Source: an uncultured Holophagaceae bacterium (GTDB lineage: Bacteria; Acidobacteriota; Holophagae; Holophagales; Holophagaceae). From it: a stretch of 43,317 nt of DNA. Both the position numbers and the translations under genes were made by a program. Position 1 is the stretch's first letter, and every line of letters starts with the position of its first letter. Location: positions 1-43,317 of the forward strand of contig CAISFO010000038.1 of the NCBI GenBank assembly GCA_903884655.1, in the 5' to 3' direction. Positions 18,301-25,559 of this stretch are shown piece by piece. The notes below the pieces were generated by a model. It made no database searches and was not told the origin of the DNA. It saw only the letters and a list, made by a program, of their open reading frames with translations.

Positions 18301-18621
18301 GTCCACCACCGGCTCTTCCGAGCAGAGGCCCACGCAGCCGACTTCATTCACTTCCGCATCGAGGTGGTGGGCGGCGCAGTAGGCCCGGATCTGCTCCAGG
18401 GTCTTGTCGGCGCCGGCGCCCAGGCCGCAGGTTCCCGCGCCCACATAGATCACGGGGCGGGTGACGATCTCGCGCCGCAGAGACATGATCAGCTCGTCGA
18501 GCTTGTAGGGGGAGACGGACTTGAACGGGCCGCTCTTGAGGGCTTTCAGGAGTTCGGGTGCAGGCTGAGCGGGAGCATCCCAGCAGAAGCCGTGCTCGAG
18601 TTCGACACTAGGCGATGGCAT
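15367..18621 (-). CDS. hydB: Hydrogenase flavoprotein: NuoF/HydB fused to GltD-like NADPH oxidoreductase
   Basis: The product is 1084 aa. Residues 55-135 are a thioredoxin-like 2Fe-2S domain (C65, C96, C100). Residues 185-585 are NuoF/HydB-like: FMN/NADH site GRGGGGFPTGKKW (221-233), NADEGDPGAF (249-258) and 4Fe-4S CGKCIPCREGTRR (510-522) with C565. Then comes a GltD-type 4Fe-4S module (CPSGTC 595, CQSGCPVGTEVW 608, CSRVCNHPCESAC 647-659). A flavin site follows (VIGAGPAGLTAAHSL 702-716), then a second dinucleotide site (VGIIGGGNSALDAAR 831-845), and a C-terminal CEARRCLRC. The usual ferredoxin-like tail of HydB is replaced by the GltD-like half. The start overlaps hydC by 14 bp, with GGAGCAG upstream. 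It should accept electrons from NADH and probably NADPH and pass them to HydA. Confidence 0.9.
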   Translation of the reverse strand: MPSPSVELEHGFCWDAPAQPAPELLKALKSGPFKSVSPYKLDELIMSLRREIVTRPVIYVGAGTCGLGAGADKTLEQIRAYCAAHHLDAEVNEVGCVGLCSEEPVVDIQLPGMARVSFGSVSAEKVDGLLDQVLTGTIPGDMLLGQFRSDHLKPYENVPYLDQHPFLALQKRWVLANSGLVDFNSIDEYIARGGYSALYKLLHGKTREEVVEDMIASGLRGRGGGGFPTGKKWQMALNTPGDQKYMICNADEGDPGAFMDRAVCESDPHRLLEGMVTGCFAIGASNAYIYIRAEYPLAIQNLKTAIAKAKEYGLLGENILGSGFSLDIIIKMGAGAFVCGEETALMHSIEGKRGMPRPRPPYPIQSGLFGKPTVINNVETFSNVPTIMQNGPAAFAAMGTAGSKGTKVFAMSGMVRRTGLVEVPMGTSIRSVVFSVGGGIPNGKKCKAVQIGGPSGGCIPEPQMDLACDYEDLKNFGAIMGSGGLVVLDENTCMVDLAKYFMEFIQSESCGKCIPCREGTRRMLDILKSITQNRKNEQGVDTLLRMKGVMLLQELGESIRRSSLCGLGQTAPNPVLSTLKWFRDEYEAHIYERRCPSGTCRELVGAPCQSGCPVGTEVWRYVAHIGAGEYEEAYRAIRSANPFPSVCSRVCNHPCESACRCGTTGGESIAIRDLKRFVVDRVAPGSYSYAIRTRPDAPRIAVIGAGPAGLTAAHSLSLLGYKVTVFEKEAKAGGMLVSAIPEYRLPRPALEKEIDSLLNVNLEVKYRQTLGQDFTIDSLKRDGFSAVYVAIGAHRSKKLGLPGDDAEGILPGILFLKAYNLHGQETAKGRVGIIGGGNSALDAARVAIRQKAVDEVTVFYRRTRGEMPAYAEEIEAALEEGIKIETLVAPVGVKSVNGKLTGIEFQRNELGERDDSGRARPVPLPGSEFVADLDTLVVAISEEPETEALDGLKTSRWGSLVINPESYITNETGVFGGGDVVTGPSTVIEAIAAGKNAAVMMDRHLSGKLLKKLNTVVLPSVYVPPVSDEEEGEAHGRIHPEHIPVEARVKNFKEVDLAPSENHALCEARRCLRCDIEFTQPATN

Positions 18622-19093
18622 GAGTCTGCTCCTTTTCTCGGCATTCCTCGATGATTCGCTGCAGCTTCATCGGCGTGACCTTGGCGTAGAACTGGCCGTT
18701 GATGTTGACCACCGGGGCCAGTCCGCAGGCACCCATGCAGGCCACGACCTCAAGGCTGAACAGCTTGTCCCGGGTGGTTTCGCCGGGCTGGATCTTGAGG
18801 GCCTTGGTGACCAGGTCCAGGGCTCGGCCCGAGCCCTTCACGTGGCAGGCGGTGCCGCGACAGACCATGACGTGGTACTTCCCCTTGGCCTGGAAGCGGA
18901 ACATGTTGAAGAAGGTGGCGACACCAAAGATCTTGCTGGAAGGCATGTCCAAGGCCTTCCCGACCTTGGTGATGGATTCCTGGGACAGGTACCCTTCGGA
19001 CTCCTGGACCTCCTGGAGGATCGGGATCAGGTGATCCCGGCCAGCGGCTGGGTGGTCCATCAAGATGGTCTCAACGCTCTTAACGGTCGGCAT
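18608..19093 (-). CDS. hydC: Hydrogenase NuoE-like [2Fe-2S] subunit
   Basis: The product is 161 aa and is a NuoE/HndA-type thioredoxin-fold ferredoxin. Four cysteines ligate the 2Fe-2S cluster: C78 and C83 in CRGTACHVKGS, then C119 and C123 in CMGACGLAPVV. The N-terminal helices (LIPILQEVQESEGYLSQES) and VATFFNMFRF are family hallmarks. It is the first gene of the hydCBA-RR-kinase run, with about 270 bases of upstream DNA free of genes, so the operon promoter should lie there. The 3' end overlaps hydB by 14 bp. It works as the small electron-transfer partner of the NuoF-like half of HydB. Confidence 0.95.
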   Translation of the reverse strand: MPTVKSVETILMDHPAAGRDHLIPILQEVQESEGYLSQESITKVGKALDMPSSKIFGVATFFNMFRFQAKGKYHVMVCRGTACHVKGSGRALDLVTKALKIQPGETTRDKLFSLEVVACMGACGLAPVVNINGQFYAKVTPMKLQRIIEECREKEQTHAIA

Positions 19094-19316
19094 GCCGTTT
19101 CTCCTTTGACGAAATGGCGTGGTAGGGAGGGGTGGAAAGGGAGGCTGCGGGGCTGCTGGAGCTGGGTCTTCCGGAGACCGGTGGACCTCGCCCGGAATCA
19201 GGACAGAGACTCTCCTGCCAACCAGATGGAGGCGGGCGGAGGAGAAGGTGTTACAACGGCGGTTTCTGGGTGGTGGAACCCCGCGAGCCGGAGTGCGGGT
19301 GCATGAAAAGTTTGTT

Positions 19317-19342
19317 CATTGATGACCGAAAGGTCAGTGATG
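19317..19342 (-). promoter_or_regulatory. Inverted repeat upstream of hydC, candidate operator
   Basis: Core TGACC-gaaa-GGTCA, extended to an imperfect 26-bp palindrome (CATTGATGACC with GGTCAGTGATG). It lies in the gene-free stretch between hydE and hydC, about 225 bases before the hydC start. It may be a protein-binding site for the hydrogenase operon or a hairpin terminating hydE. No regulator is assigned. Confidence 0.4.
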
Positions 19343-19364
19343 GAAATCACATAAGATCAAATCC

Positions 19365-20471
19365 TTACATAGCATTTGAGTAACGGCCGCCAGGGCCTTT
19401 TCCGAGCCGTCGCCGCAGCGACCGGATGCGCCCTTCGAGGCAGCCCTGGCAGGCGGTTGCGGTCTCGTTCACGCAGGCTTTGCCCGGGTAGATTTCGTAG
19501 CGGACGCGGTAGGCCACGGGCGTCACGTTGGGCATCACCACGTTCGCGCCGCGCATGAGGCCGAGCTCGCGGCCCTGCGCGCGGTCGAGGGTGGCGAGGG
19601 CCGTGGTGCTTGGGATATTCGCGTCAGGGCAGACCAGGCGCGTGAGCGCCACCGCCTTCAGGGTCGTCAACTCATCGTTGGGCACCTGGTGCTCCGGGTC
19701 CGCGAAGAAGGCCACGGCACCTGGTCCACCCAGGGGCGTGCGCGGGCTGGGGAGGAAGGGCCCCACGCCGATCATGTCCATATCGAACTCATGGAAGCGG
19801 AGGATGTCCGCGGCCAGCGTGTCCCAGGTCTGTCCCGGGATGCCCACCATCACCCCCGTGCCGATCTCGTAGCCCATGGCCCGCATGCGGTGGAGCTGGG
19901 CGAAGCGGTCACTGGGAATGCCCGGCAGATCGGGATGGATGCGCCGGTAGAGGACCGGATCGCTCGTTTCGAACCGGAGCAGGTAGCGGTCCGCGCCGGC
20001 GGCGCGCCAGGCCCGCAGCTCGTCGTCACTGCGCTCGCCCAGGGACAGGGTGATGGCGAGGGGGGTTGCCCGCTTGATGGCGCGGATGATCTGGGCGATG
20101 AACTCCTTCGTCAGTCCGGGATCCTCGCCAGCCTGGAGGACGACGCTGCCGTAGCCCAGCCGGTGGGCTTCCCACGCACTGGCGAGAATCTCTTCCGCCT
20201 CCATGCGGTAGCGGTCCAGGTCCCGGGAGGGCGCCCGCAGGCCGCAGTAGAGGCAGTTGCGGACGCAGTGGCTGGAGATCTCGACCAGGCCGCGGAGGTG
20301 GACGTCGTCGCCGACATGAGCCTTCCTCACGCGGTCGGCTTCCTGCCAGAGCGCCTCCAAGGCGTCCGGATCCTTTTCGCTCAGCCAAGCCTTCACGGCC
20401 GCATGGTCCAGGCGGAAGCCTGGGCCGGCGGCGGAACCGGCTGACCCGGTGGTCAGTTCAGCAGAACACAT
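19365..20471 (-). CDS. hydE: [FeFe] hydrogenase maturase HydE (radical SAM)
   Basis: The product is 368 aa. The radical SAM cluster motif CVRNCLYCGLR (C69, C73, C76) is followed by the family segments YGSVVLQAGEDP, LSLGERSDDELRAW, RYLLRFETSDP, GTGVMVGIPGQTWDTLA and GVGPFLPSPRTPL. These are diagnostic for HydE/PylB-type enzymes, and the pairing with hydG fixes HydE. It helps build the diiron subcluster precursor of the H-cluster. Cysteines near the C terminus (CVNETATACQGC) could hold the optional second cluster. The ATG overlaps the hydG 3' end by 14 bp; GAGG lies nine bases upstream. It is transcribed with hydG. Confidence 0.95.
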   Translation of the reverse strand: MCSAELTTGSAGSAAGPGFRLDHAAVKAWLSEKDPDALEALWQEADRVRKAHVGDDVHLRGLVEISSHCVRNCLYCGLRAPSRDLDRYRMEAEEILASAWEAHRLGYGSVVLQAGEDPGLTKEFIAQIIRAIKRATPLAITLSLGERSDDELRAWRAAGADRYLLRFETSDPVLYRRIHPDLPGIPSDRFAQLHRMRAMGYEIGTGVMVGIPGQTWDTLAADILRFHEFDMDMIGVGPFLPSPRTPLGGPGAVAFFADPEHQVPNDELTTLKAVALTRLVCPDANIPSTTALATLDRAQGRELGLMRGANVVMPNVTPVAYRVRYEIYPGKACVNETATACQGCLEGRIRSLRRRLGKGPGGRYSNAM

Positions 20472-21855
20472 CGCGCTGGCCTCGCTTGACCTGCGCCACC
20501 ATGTGCTCGGCCTTCTCGCGGGTCGGTGCGTCGAGGTCGCGGAAACACCGCGCCATCATCTGCTCCGAAACACACCGGGTGAGCGGGCTGGCATGGTCCT
20601 CCAGGTACTCCTGCAGGGTGGCCAGGGCGTTGGGGTTGCAATGGGCCTTGATCTCGCCCGGCTTGGCCAGGTCCATGAAATCGGCGCCAGTCCGGCCCAT
20701 GCGGTAGCAGCTGGTGCAGAAGCTGGGCAGGAAGCCCATCTCAGCCAGGTCGCGCACGACTTCGTCGAGGTTGCGGTGGTCGCCCAGGGAGAACTGGGTG
20801 CCGCCGTTGATGGAATCATCCAGGTAGCCACCGGGATTGGTCCGGCTGCCGGCACTGATCTGGCTGATGCCCAGGTGCATGGCCTCGCGGCGCACCTCGG
20901 GCCGCTCGCGGGTGCTGAGGATCATGCCCGTGTAGGGGACGGCCAGGCGGATGATGGCGATGATCTTCTTGAAGTCCTCGTCGGAGACCGCATAGGGCGG
21001 GGCTTCGCTGGTGGACGAGCCCGCAGCCGGCTCGATGCGCGGCATGCTGATGGTGTGAGGCCCGCAGCCGAAACGCTCCTCCAGGTGCCGGGCGTGCTGC
21101 ATGGTGGCGAGCAGCTCGAAGCGCCAGTCGTAGAGGCCGAAGAGGGGGCCGATCCCCACATCGTCGATCCCAGCCATCATCGCCCGGTCCATGCAACCCA
21201 GGCGCCAGTCGTAGTCTGCCTTGGTGCCACGGGTGTGCATCCTGTGGTAGGTCTCCCGGTGGTAGGTCTCCTGGAAGAGCTGGTAGGTGCCGATCTCTGC
21301 GTCCTTCAGGCGGCGGAAGCCGTCCACATCCAGGGGCGCGATGTTGATGTTCACTCGGCGGATGTTGTCTTTCCCGTGGCGCACCTCGTAGACGGTGCGG
21401 ATGGCCGAGATCAGGTAGTCGAGACCCTCGCCTGGATAGTCCTCACCGGCGACCAGCACCAGCCGCTTCTGGCCCTGGGCCAGCAAGCAGCGCACTTCGT
21501 TGGCGATCTCCTCCATGCCCAGCGTCCGCCTGGGCAGCTCGAGGTTCGAGGCCCGGAAGGCGCAGTAGAGGCACTCGTTCCCGCACTGGTTCGACACGTA
21601 CAGGGGGGCGAACATCACGATGCGGTTGCCGTAGATCTGGTCCTTCACCCAGCGGGCCGTGTCGAACAGCTCCTGGAGCAGGCCGGGATCCTGGATCGTC
21701 ATCAGGGATGGCAGGTCCCCGTCGTCCAGGCCCTTCATCTCCCGGGCCTTGGCCAGGAGCTCGCGGATCCGGACGGCATCCTCGGCGGGGGGAGCTGCCA
21801 GGACTTGATGGATGGACGCTTCATTCAAGGGGAAGGCTTCGGTCAGACCGATCAT
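20458..21855 (-). CDS. hydG: [FeFe] hydrogenase maturase HydG (radical SAM tyrosine lyase)
   Basis: The product is 465 aa, the usual HydG length. The SAM cluster motif is CGNECLYCAFR (C91, C95, C98). The ThiH/HydG core reads VLVAGEDYPGEGLDYL, RVNINIAPLDVDGFRRL, TYQLFQETYHRETYHRMH and DDVGIGPLFGLYDWRFE. The C-terminal auxiliary cluster is CTSCYRMGRTGADFM, the feature that separates HydG from ThiH. It cleaves tyrosine to give the CO and CN ligands of the H-cluster. GGAGGT seven bases before ATG 21855 supports the start. The partner GTPase gene hydF is not in this window. Confidence 0.96.
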   Translation of the reverse strand: MIGLTEAFPLNEASIHQVLAAPPAEDAVRIRELLAKAREMKGLDDGDLPSLMTIQDPGLLQELFDTARWVKDQIYGNRIVMFAPLYVSNQCGNECLYCAFRASNLELPRRTLGMEEIANEVRCLLAQGQKRLVLVAGEDYPGEGLDYLISAIRTVYEVRHGKDNIRRVNINIAPLDVDGFRRLKDAEIGTYQLFQETYHRETYHRMHTRGTKADYDWRLGCMDRAMMAGIDDVGIGPLFGLYDWRFELLATMQHARHLEERFGCGPHTISMPRIEPAAGSSTSEAPPYAVSDEDFKKIIAIIRLAVPYTGMILSTRERPEVRREAMHLGISQISAGSRTNPGGYLDDSINGGTQFSLGDHRNLDEVVRDLAEMGFLPSFCTSCYRMGRTGADFMDLAKPGEIKAHCNPNALATLQEYLEDHASPLTRCVSEQMMARCFRDLDAPTREKAEHMVAQVKRGQRDVFC

Positions 21856-21946
21856 GGGTTAGACCTCCATGGGAGTGCCACAGGCCAAACATAACCCTTG
21901 GGTAGTCTTTAGGCCAGACCTTTGATGGGACCTAGGTCACAAGTGG

Positions 21947-22810
21947 TCAGACCACGATTTTGGGCCTCCAGGTGTACCAACAGATGGTTCCCAGGATCAT
22001 CAGGCCCCCCACGAGCGCCAGGGCGGAGGGGCGCTCCCCCATGCCCAGGAACACCCAGACCGGGTTGAGCACGGCTTCCAGCATGCCGGTGACCACGGCC
22101 GCGGTGGCGGAGAGGTGGCGCATTCCGGCGTTGAAAAAGACATAGGCGATGCCGATCTGGAATACCCCAAGGTAGAGCAGGATGCCTGTCTGGGGCAGGG
22201 TGGGGTGGAAACCCGGCAGGGCCAGGGGCGCGCAGATGACCGCCACCAGCAGGTTGCCGAGGATGATGGCGCCGATGGGGTCCACGTCGGGGCGGCGGGC
22301 CCGCTGCAGCTTGAGGGTCAGCGAGAACACCGCCAGGCAGATGCCCGTGGCCACGCCGAGCAGGTTGCCCGCAAGGGTGCCCGCGCCGAGTCGCCCCACA
22401 AAAAAGAGGCTCATGGCGCTGATGCAAAGGCCCACGGCCACCAGATCGCGCCCGCGGATGGACCGTCCGGTCACCCAGGGCTCCAGGAACACCAGGTAGA
22501 TGGGAGCGGAGAACTGCAGAAAAATGGCGTTGGCGGCGGTGGTGAGCTTGGTGGCGGCCACGAAGAAGACCAGCACGCCAACGTAGGCGAAGGCGCAACC
22601 CAGGGAGAGGGCGTCCGGCCGGGGAAAGGGTCTGCCGCCCCGGAGCTTCACCACCGTGGCGATGGTGAGGGCCGCCACCAGGCTGCGGACGCAGGCGATC
22701 TGCAGGGCGCCCAGGGGCAGCACCTTGATGAAGAGGCCGCTGGAACTCCAGAGCAGGGCCCCAAAGGCGACCATGAGGGTGCCCCGGGTCGTATGGTCGT
22801 TGCGCGTCAT
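21947..22810 (-). CDS. EamA/DMT-family transporter
   Basis: The product is 287 aa with about ten hydrophobic segments in two EamA repeats. Features include an N-terminal FGALLWSSSGLFIKVLP, the mid-protein FLQFSAPIYLVFLEPW, and the second-half match FQIGIAYVFFNAGMRHLSAT followed by LEAVLNPVWVFLGMGERPS. The family exports or imports amino acids, nucleotides and other metabolites; the substrate cannot be inferred. It lies upstream of hydG on the same strand with a 91-base gap, so it may or may not belong to the maturation operon. It is divergent from hypC. Confidence 0.85.
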   Translation of the reverse strand: MTRNDHTTRGTLMVAFGALLWSSSGLFIKVLPLGALQIACVRSLVAALTIATVVKLRGGRPFPRPDALSLGCAFAYVGVLVFFVAATKLTTAANAIFLQFSAPIYLVFLEPWVTGRSIRGRDLVAVGLCISAMSLFFVGRLGAGTLAGNLLGVATGICLAVFSLTLKLQRARRPDVDPIGAIILGNLLVAVICAPLALPGFHPTLPQTGILLYLGVFQIGIAYVFFNAGMRHLSATAAVVTGMLEAVLNPVWVFLGMGERPSALALVGGLMILGTICWYTWRPKIVV

Positions 22811-22896
22811 CGTTTCATTGGATCACGAAGCGAATGCTATTCCGGGCCGACCATTCCGAATTATCCTTGGGCCACGATTCCCCAAGGAGCCAGCCC

Positions 22897-23142
22897 ATGT
22901 GCCTCGGCGTGCCCGGCCAGATTCTTGATGTGGTGGAATCCCCCCTGAGGCTGGGCCGGGTCGCCTTCGGTCCCACCATCAAGGAAGTGAGCCTCGCCTG
23001 TGTGCCCGATGCCATGCCCGGCGCCTGGGTGGTGGTGCACGCGGGCCTTGCCCTGGATGTGCTGGACGAGGCCGAAGCCAAGTACATGCTCGAGTGCATC
23101 GAGCAGCTGGAGCCGGGCTGGGCTGAGAAGGAGGGCCTGTGA
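22897..23142 (+). CDS. hypC: [NiFe] hydrogenase maturation chaperone HypC
   Basis: The product is 81 aa and starts [12 protein letters not shown], with the essential Cys at position 2. AAGGAG lies eight bases before ATG 22897, which rules out the longer upstream start at 22834. HypC carries the Fe(CN)2CO unit with HypD and delivers it to the large-subunit precursor. The stop overlaps the hypD start by four bases. Confidence 0.95.
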   Translation: MCLGVPGQILDVVESPLRLGRVAFGPTIKEVSLACVPDAMPGAWVVVHAGLALDVLDEAEAKYMLECIEQLEPGWAEKEGL

Positions 23143-24236
23143 AGTTCGTCGACGAGTTCCGGGACGGACAGGCCGCGAAGACCCTGGCGGAGGCCATCCA
23201 CCGCAAAGTCACCCGGCCCTGGACCCTGATGGAAGTCTGTGGCGGGCAGACCCACGCCATCGTCCGCTTCGGTCTGGATGAGCTGTTGCCGAAGGGGATC
23301 AGTCTCATCCACGGCCCCGGCTGCCCAGTCTGCGTCACGCCCGTGGCCCTCATCGACCAGGCCCTGGCCATCGCGGCCCGGCCCGGCGTCACCTTCTGTT
23401 CCTTCGGCGACATGCTGCGGGTGCCGGGCAGCGCGGAGGATCTGTTCTCGGTGAAGAGCCGGGGCGGCGATGTGCGCATCGTCTACTCGCCTCTTGACGC
23501 GCTGGCCCTGGCCCGGGAGCTGCCGGAGCGCGAGGTCGTCTTCTTCGCGGTGGGATTCGAAACCACGGCCCCCGCCAATGCCCTGGCGGTGTCCCAGGCG
23601 AAGAAGGAGAACCTGAAGAACTTCTCCATCCTGGTGTCCCACGTGCGGGTGCCGCCCGCCCTCGAGGCGATTCTCGCCTCACCCCTGCGGCGCGTGGACG
23701 CCTTCCTGGCTGCGGGTCACGTCTGCAGCATCATGGGCATGGAAGAGTACCTTCCCCTGGCCGCCAGGCACCACGTACCCATCGTGGTCACGGCCTTCGA
23801 GCCCGTGGACCTGCTCCAGGGCATCCTCATGGCCGTGTCCCAGCTGGAGGAGGGCCGCGCGGAAGTGGAGAACCAGTACGCCCGCCTGGTGAAGGCCGGC
23901 GGCAACCGGCCCGCCCAGGCGCTGATCCAGGAAGTCTTCCAGGTGGTGGATCGCACGTGGCGGGGCATCGGGGGCATTCCCGACAGCGGCTTCGGGCTCC
24001 GGGACGAATACGCCGACTACGACGCCAGCCATCGCTTTCATGTGGAAGACATTGGGGGTCCCGAATCGCCGGACTGCCAGAGCGGACTGGTGCTCCAGGG
24101 GCTCCTGAAGCCGGTCGAGTGCCCCGCCTTCGGGAACCGCTGCACACCGGACCATCCCCTCGGCGCGACCATGGTGTCTTCGGAAGGCGCCTGCGCCGCC
24201 TACTACCGCTACCGGCGGTTCGACCACGTGCATTAA
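23139..24236 (+). CDS. hypD: [NiFe] hydrogenase maturation scaffold HypD
   Basis: The product is 365 aa with a GTG start overlapping the hypC stop as GTGA. Family motifs are present: [11 protein letters not shown] (about 31-41), [11 protein letters not shown] (about 62-72), [20 protein letters not shown] and the C-terminal Cys-rich part with CPAFGNRC. HypD holds a 4Fe-4S cluster and assembles the Fe(CN)2CO group together with HypC and HypE. A gene-free stretch of 200 bases follows, with its own promoter for the structural genes. hypA, hypB and hypF are not nearby. Confidence 0.96.
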   Translation: MKFVDEFRDGQAAKTLAEAIHRKVTRPWTLMEVCGGQTHAIVRFGLDELLPKGISLIHGPGCPVCVTPVALIDQALAIAARPGVTFCSFGDMLRVPGSAEDLFSVKSRGGDVRIVYSPLDALALARELPEREVVFFAVGFETTAPANALAVSQAKKENLKNFSILVSHVRVPPALEAILASPLRRVDAFLAAGHVCSIMGMEEYLPLAARHHVPIVVTAFEPVDLLQGILMAVSQLEEGRAEVENQYARLVKAGGNRPAQALIQEVFQVVDRTWRGIGGIPDSGFGLRDEYADYDASHRFHVEDIGGPESPDCQSGLVLQGLLKPVECPAFGNRCTPDHPLGATMVSSEGACAAYYRYRRFDHVH

Positions 24237-24338
24237 GTCACAAGGCTGTTTTTACAATTATTGCCCCCAGTCTCAGCGCAGATCCGTGTTTCGGGAAGGC
24301 GATGCGGGGATCCAGATTGCGAGCCCCTGGAAAGCCGC

Positions 24339-24366
24339 TTGACAGGGCAGGGACGCCCCGTAGCCT
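24339..24366 (+). promoter_or_regulatory. Candidate promoter of the [NiFe] hydrogenase operon
   Basis: TTGACA (24339-24344), a 16-base spacer, then TAGCCT (24361-24366). It lies about 75 bases before the small-subunit start, in the gap after hypD. Downstream is an AT-rich leader (TTAATTAAACCCCTAAGAG). Confidence 0.5.
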
Positions 24367-24440
24367 GAGGTTAATTAAACCCCTAAGAGTCTTTTTTAAG
24401 ACGCAGTCTCAACCAAGGTCTACATGGCCAAGGAGGGAGC

Positions 24441-25559
24441 ATGTCAGGTGGGAAGCACACCCTGTGGCAGGTGATGCAGGAGAAGGGCTACAGCCGGCGG
24501 GACTTCATGCAGTTCTGCACCTTCGCGGCCGCGGCCGCGGGGCTGGGTCCCGATGCCTCGGCCGCCGTGGCCAAGGCCTTCGAAAAGAAGGCACGGCCGC
24601 CGGTGCTGTGGCTGCACTTCCAGGAGTGCACCTGCTGCAGCGAGTCCTTCATCCGGGCCTCGCACCCGATCGTGGCGGATGTGCTGCTGGACGCCATTTC
24701 GCTCGACTATTCGGAGACCCTGCAGGCCGCTGCGGGCCACCAGGCCGAGAAGTGCAAGAGCGACACGATGAAGGCCTACGCCGGGAAGTACATCCTGCTG
24801 GTGGAAGGCTCCGTCCCCACCAAGGAGCACGGGATCTACTGCACCATCGGCGGGCGCACCGCGGAAGACATCCTCCAGGAGGCGGCGGCGGGTGCCGCGG
24901 CCGTGGTGGCCTGGGGCAACTGCGCCTCCTACGGCTGCGTGCAGGCCGCCAAGCCCAATCCCACCGGGGCCACCCCCATCCAGAAGCTGGTGAACAAGCC
25001 GGTCATCAACGTGCCGGGCTGCCCGCCCATCGCCGACGTGATGGTGGCCCTCGTCACGCACCTCCTCATGTTCGGCCGGGCGCCGGAACTCGACGCCCAG
25101 GGCCGGCCCAAGGAGTTCTACTCCCGGCGGGTCCACGACACCTGCTACCGGCGGCCCTACTTCGACGCCGGCATGTTCGTGGAGTCCTTCGATGACGACC
25201 ACGCCAGGAAGGGCTACTGCCTCTACAAGATGGGCTGCCGCGGGCCGCTCACCTACAACGCCTGTTCCGTCGTGAAATGGAACGAGGGGACCAGCTACCC
25301 GATCCAGTCCGGCCATGGCTGCCTGGGCTGCAGCGAGAACGGATTCTGGGACAACGGCCCCTTCTACCGGCACCTGCCCGCCTTCCCGGGCTTCGGCATC
25401 GAGTCCACGGCGGATTCGGTGGGTCTCGGTCTTGGTGCCGCCGCGGCCGTGGGCATCGCTGCCCACGCCGTCTCCACGAACATCCGCAAGCGCCAGGTCA
25501 TCCATGACCAGGTGGTCGAAGACGTCAAGAACGCACCCAAGAGCGAGAAGGTGGACTGA
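24441..25559 (+). CDS. hyaA: [NiFe] hydrogenase small subunit, Tat-exported
   Basis: The product is 372 aa, group 1 (membrane-bound uptake) type. The twin-arginine signal is SRRDFMQFC at about 18-26, followed by an Ala-rich hydrophobic stretch. Cluster-binding segments are ECTCCSESFIR (proximal, about 61-71), GNCASYGC, VPGCPPIADVM, HDTCYRRPYFDAG, GYCLYKMGCRGP and GHGCLGCSENGFWD. The C terminus has a single transmembrane helix (GLGLGAAAAVGIAAHAV) that anchors it to the cytochrome b subunit. AAGGAGG precedes the ATG. It passes electrons from the NiFe site to cytochrome b at the outer face of the membrane. Confidence 0.96.
   Translation: MSGGKHTLWQVMQEKGYSRRDFMQFCTFAAAAAGLGPDASAAVAKAFEKKARPPVLWLHFQECTCCSESFIRASHPIVADVLLDAISLDYSETLQAAAGHQAEKCKSDTMKAYAGKYILLVEGSVPTKEHGIYCTIGGRTAEDILQEAAAGAAAVVAWGNCASYGCVQAAKPNPTGATPIQKLVNKPVINVPGCPPIADVMVALVTHLLMFGRAPELDAQGRPKEFYSRRVHDTCYRRPYFDAGMFVESFDDDHARKGYCLYKMGCRGPLTYNACSVVKWNEGTSYPIQSGHGCLGCSENGFWDNGPFYRHLPAFPGFGIESTADSVGLGLGAAAAVGIAAHAVSTNIRKRQVIHDQVVEDVKNAPKSEKVD

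Noticed and set aside
15367..18621. HydB-GltD joint as a missing stop or frameshift artefact
   Set aside because: The frame is continuous and the Cys-rich GltD N terminus follows directly; a genuine fusion is the simpler reading.
11144..18654. Very long plus-strand open frames opposite the hydrogenase genes
   Set aside because: They are shadow frames caused by high GC at third positions; the minus-strand products have unmistakable cluster and cofactor motifs.
20458..21855. ThiH (thiamine synthesis) instead of HydG
   Set aside because: The C-terminal CTSCYRMGRTGADFM cluster motif and coupling with hydE next to hydCBA fit HydG only.
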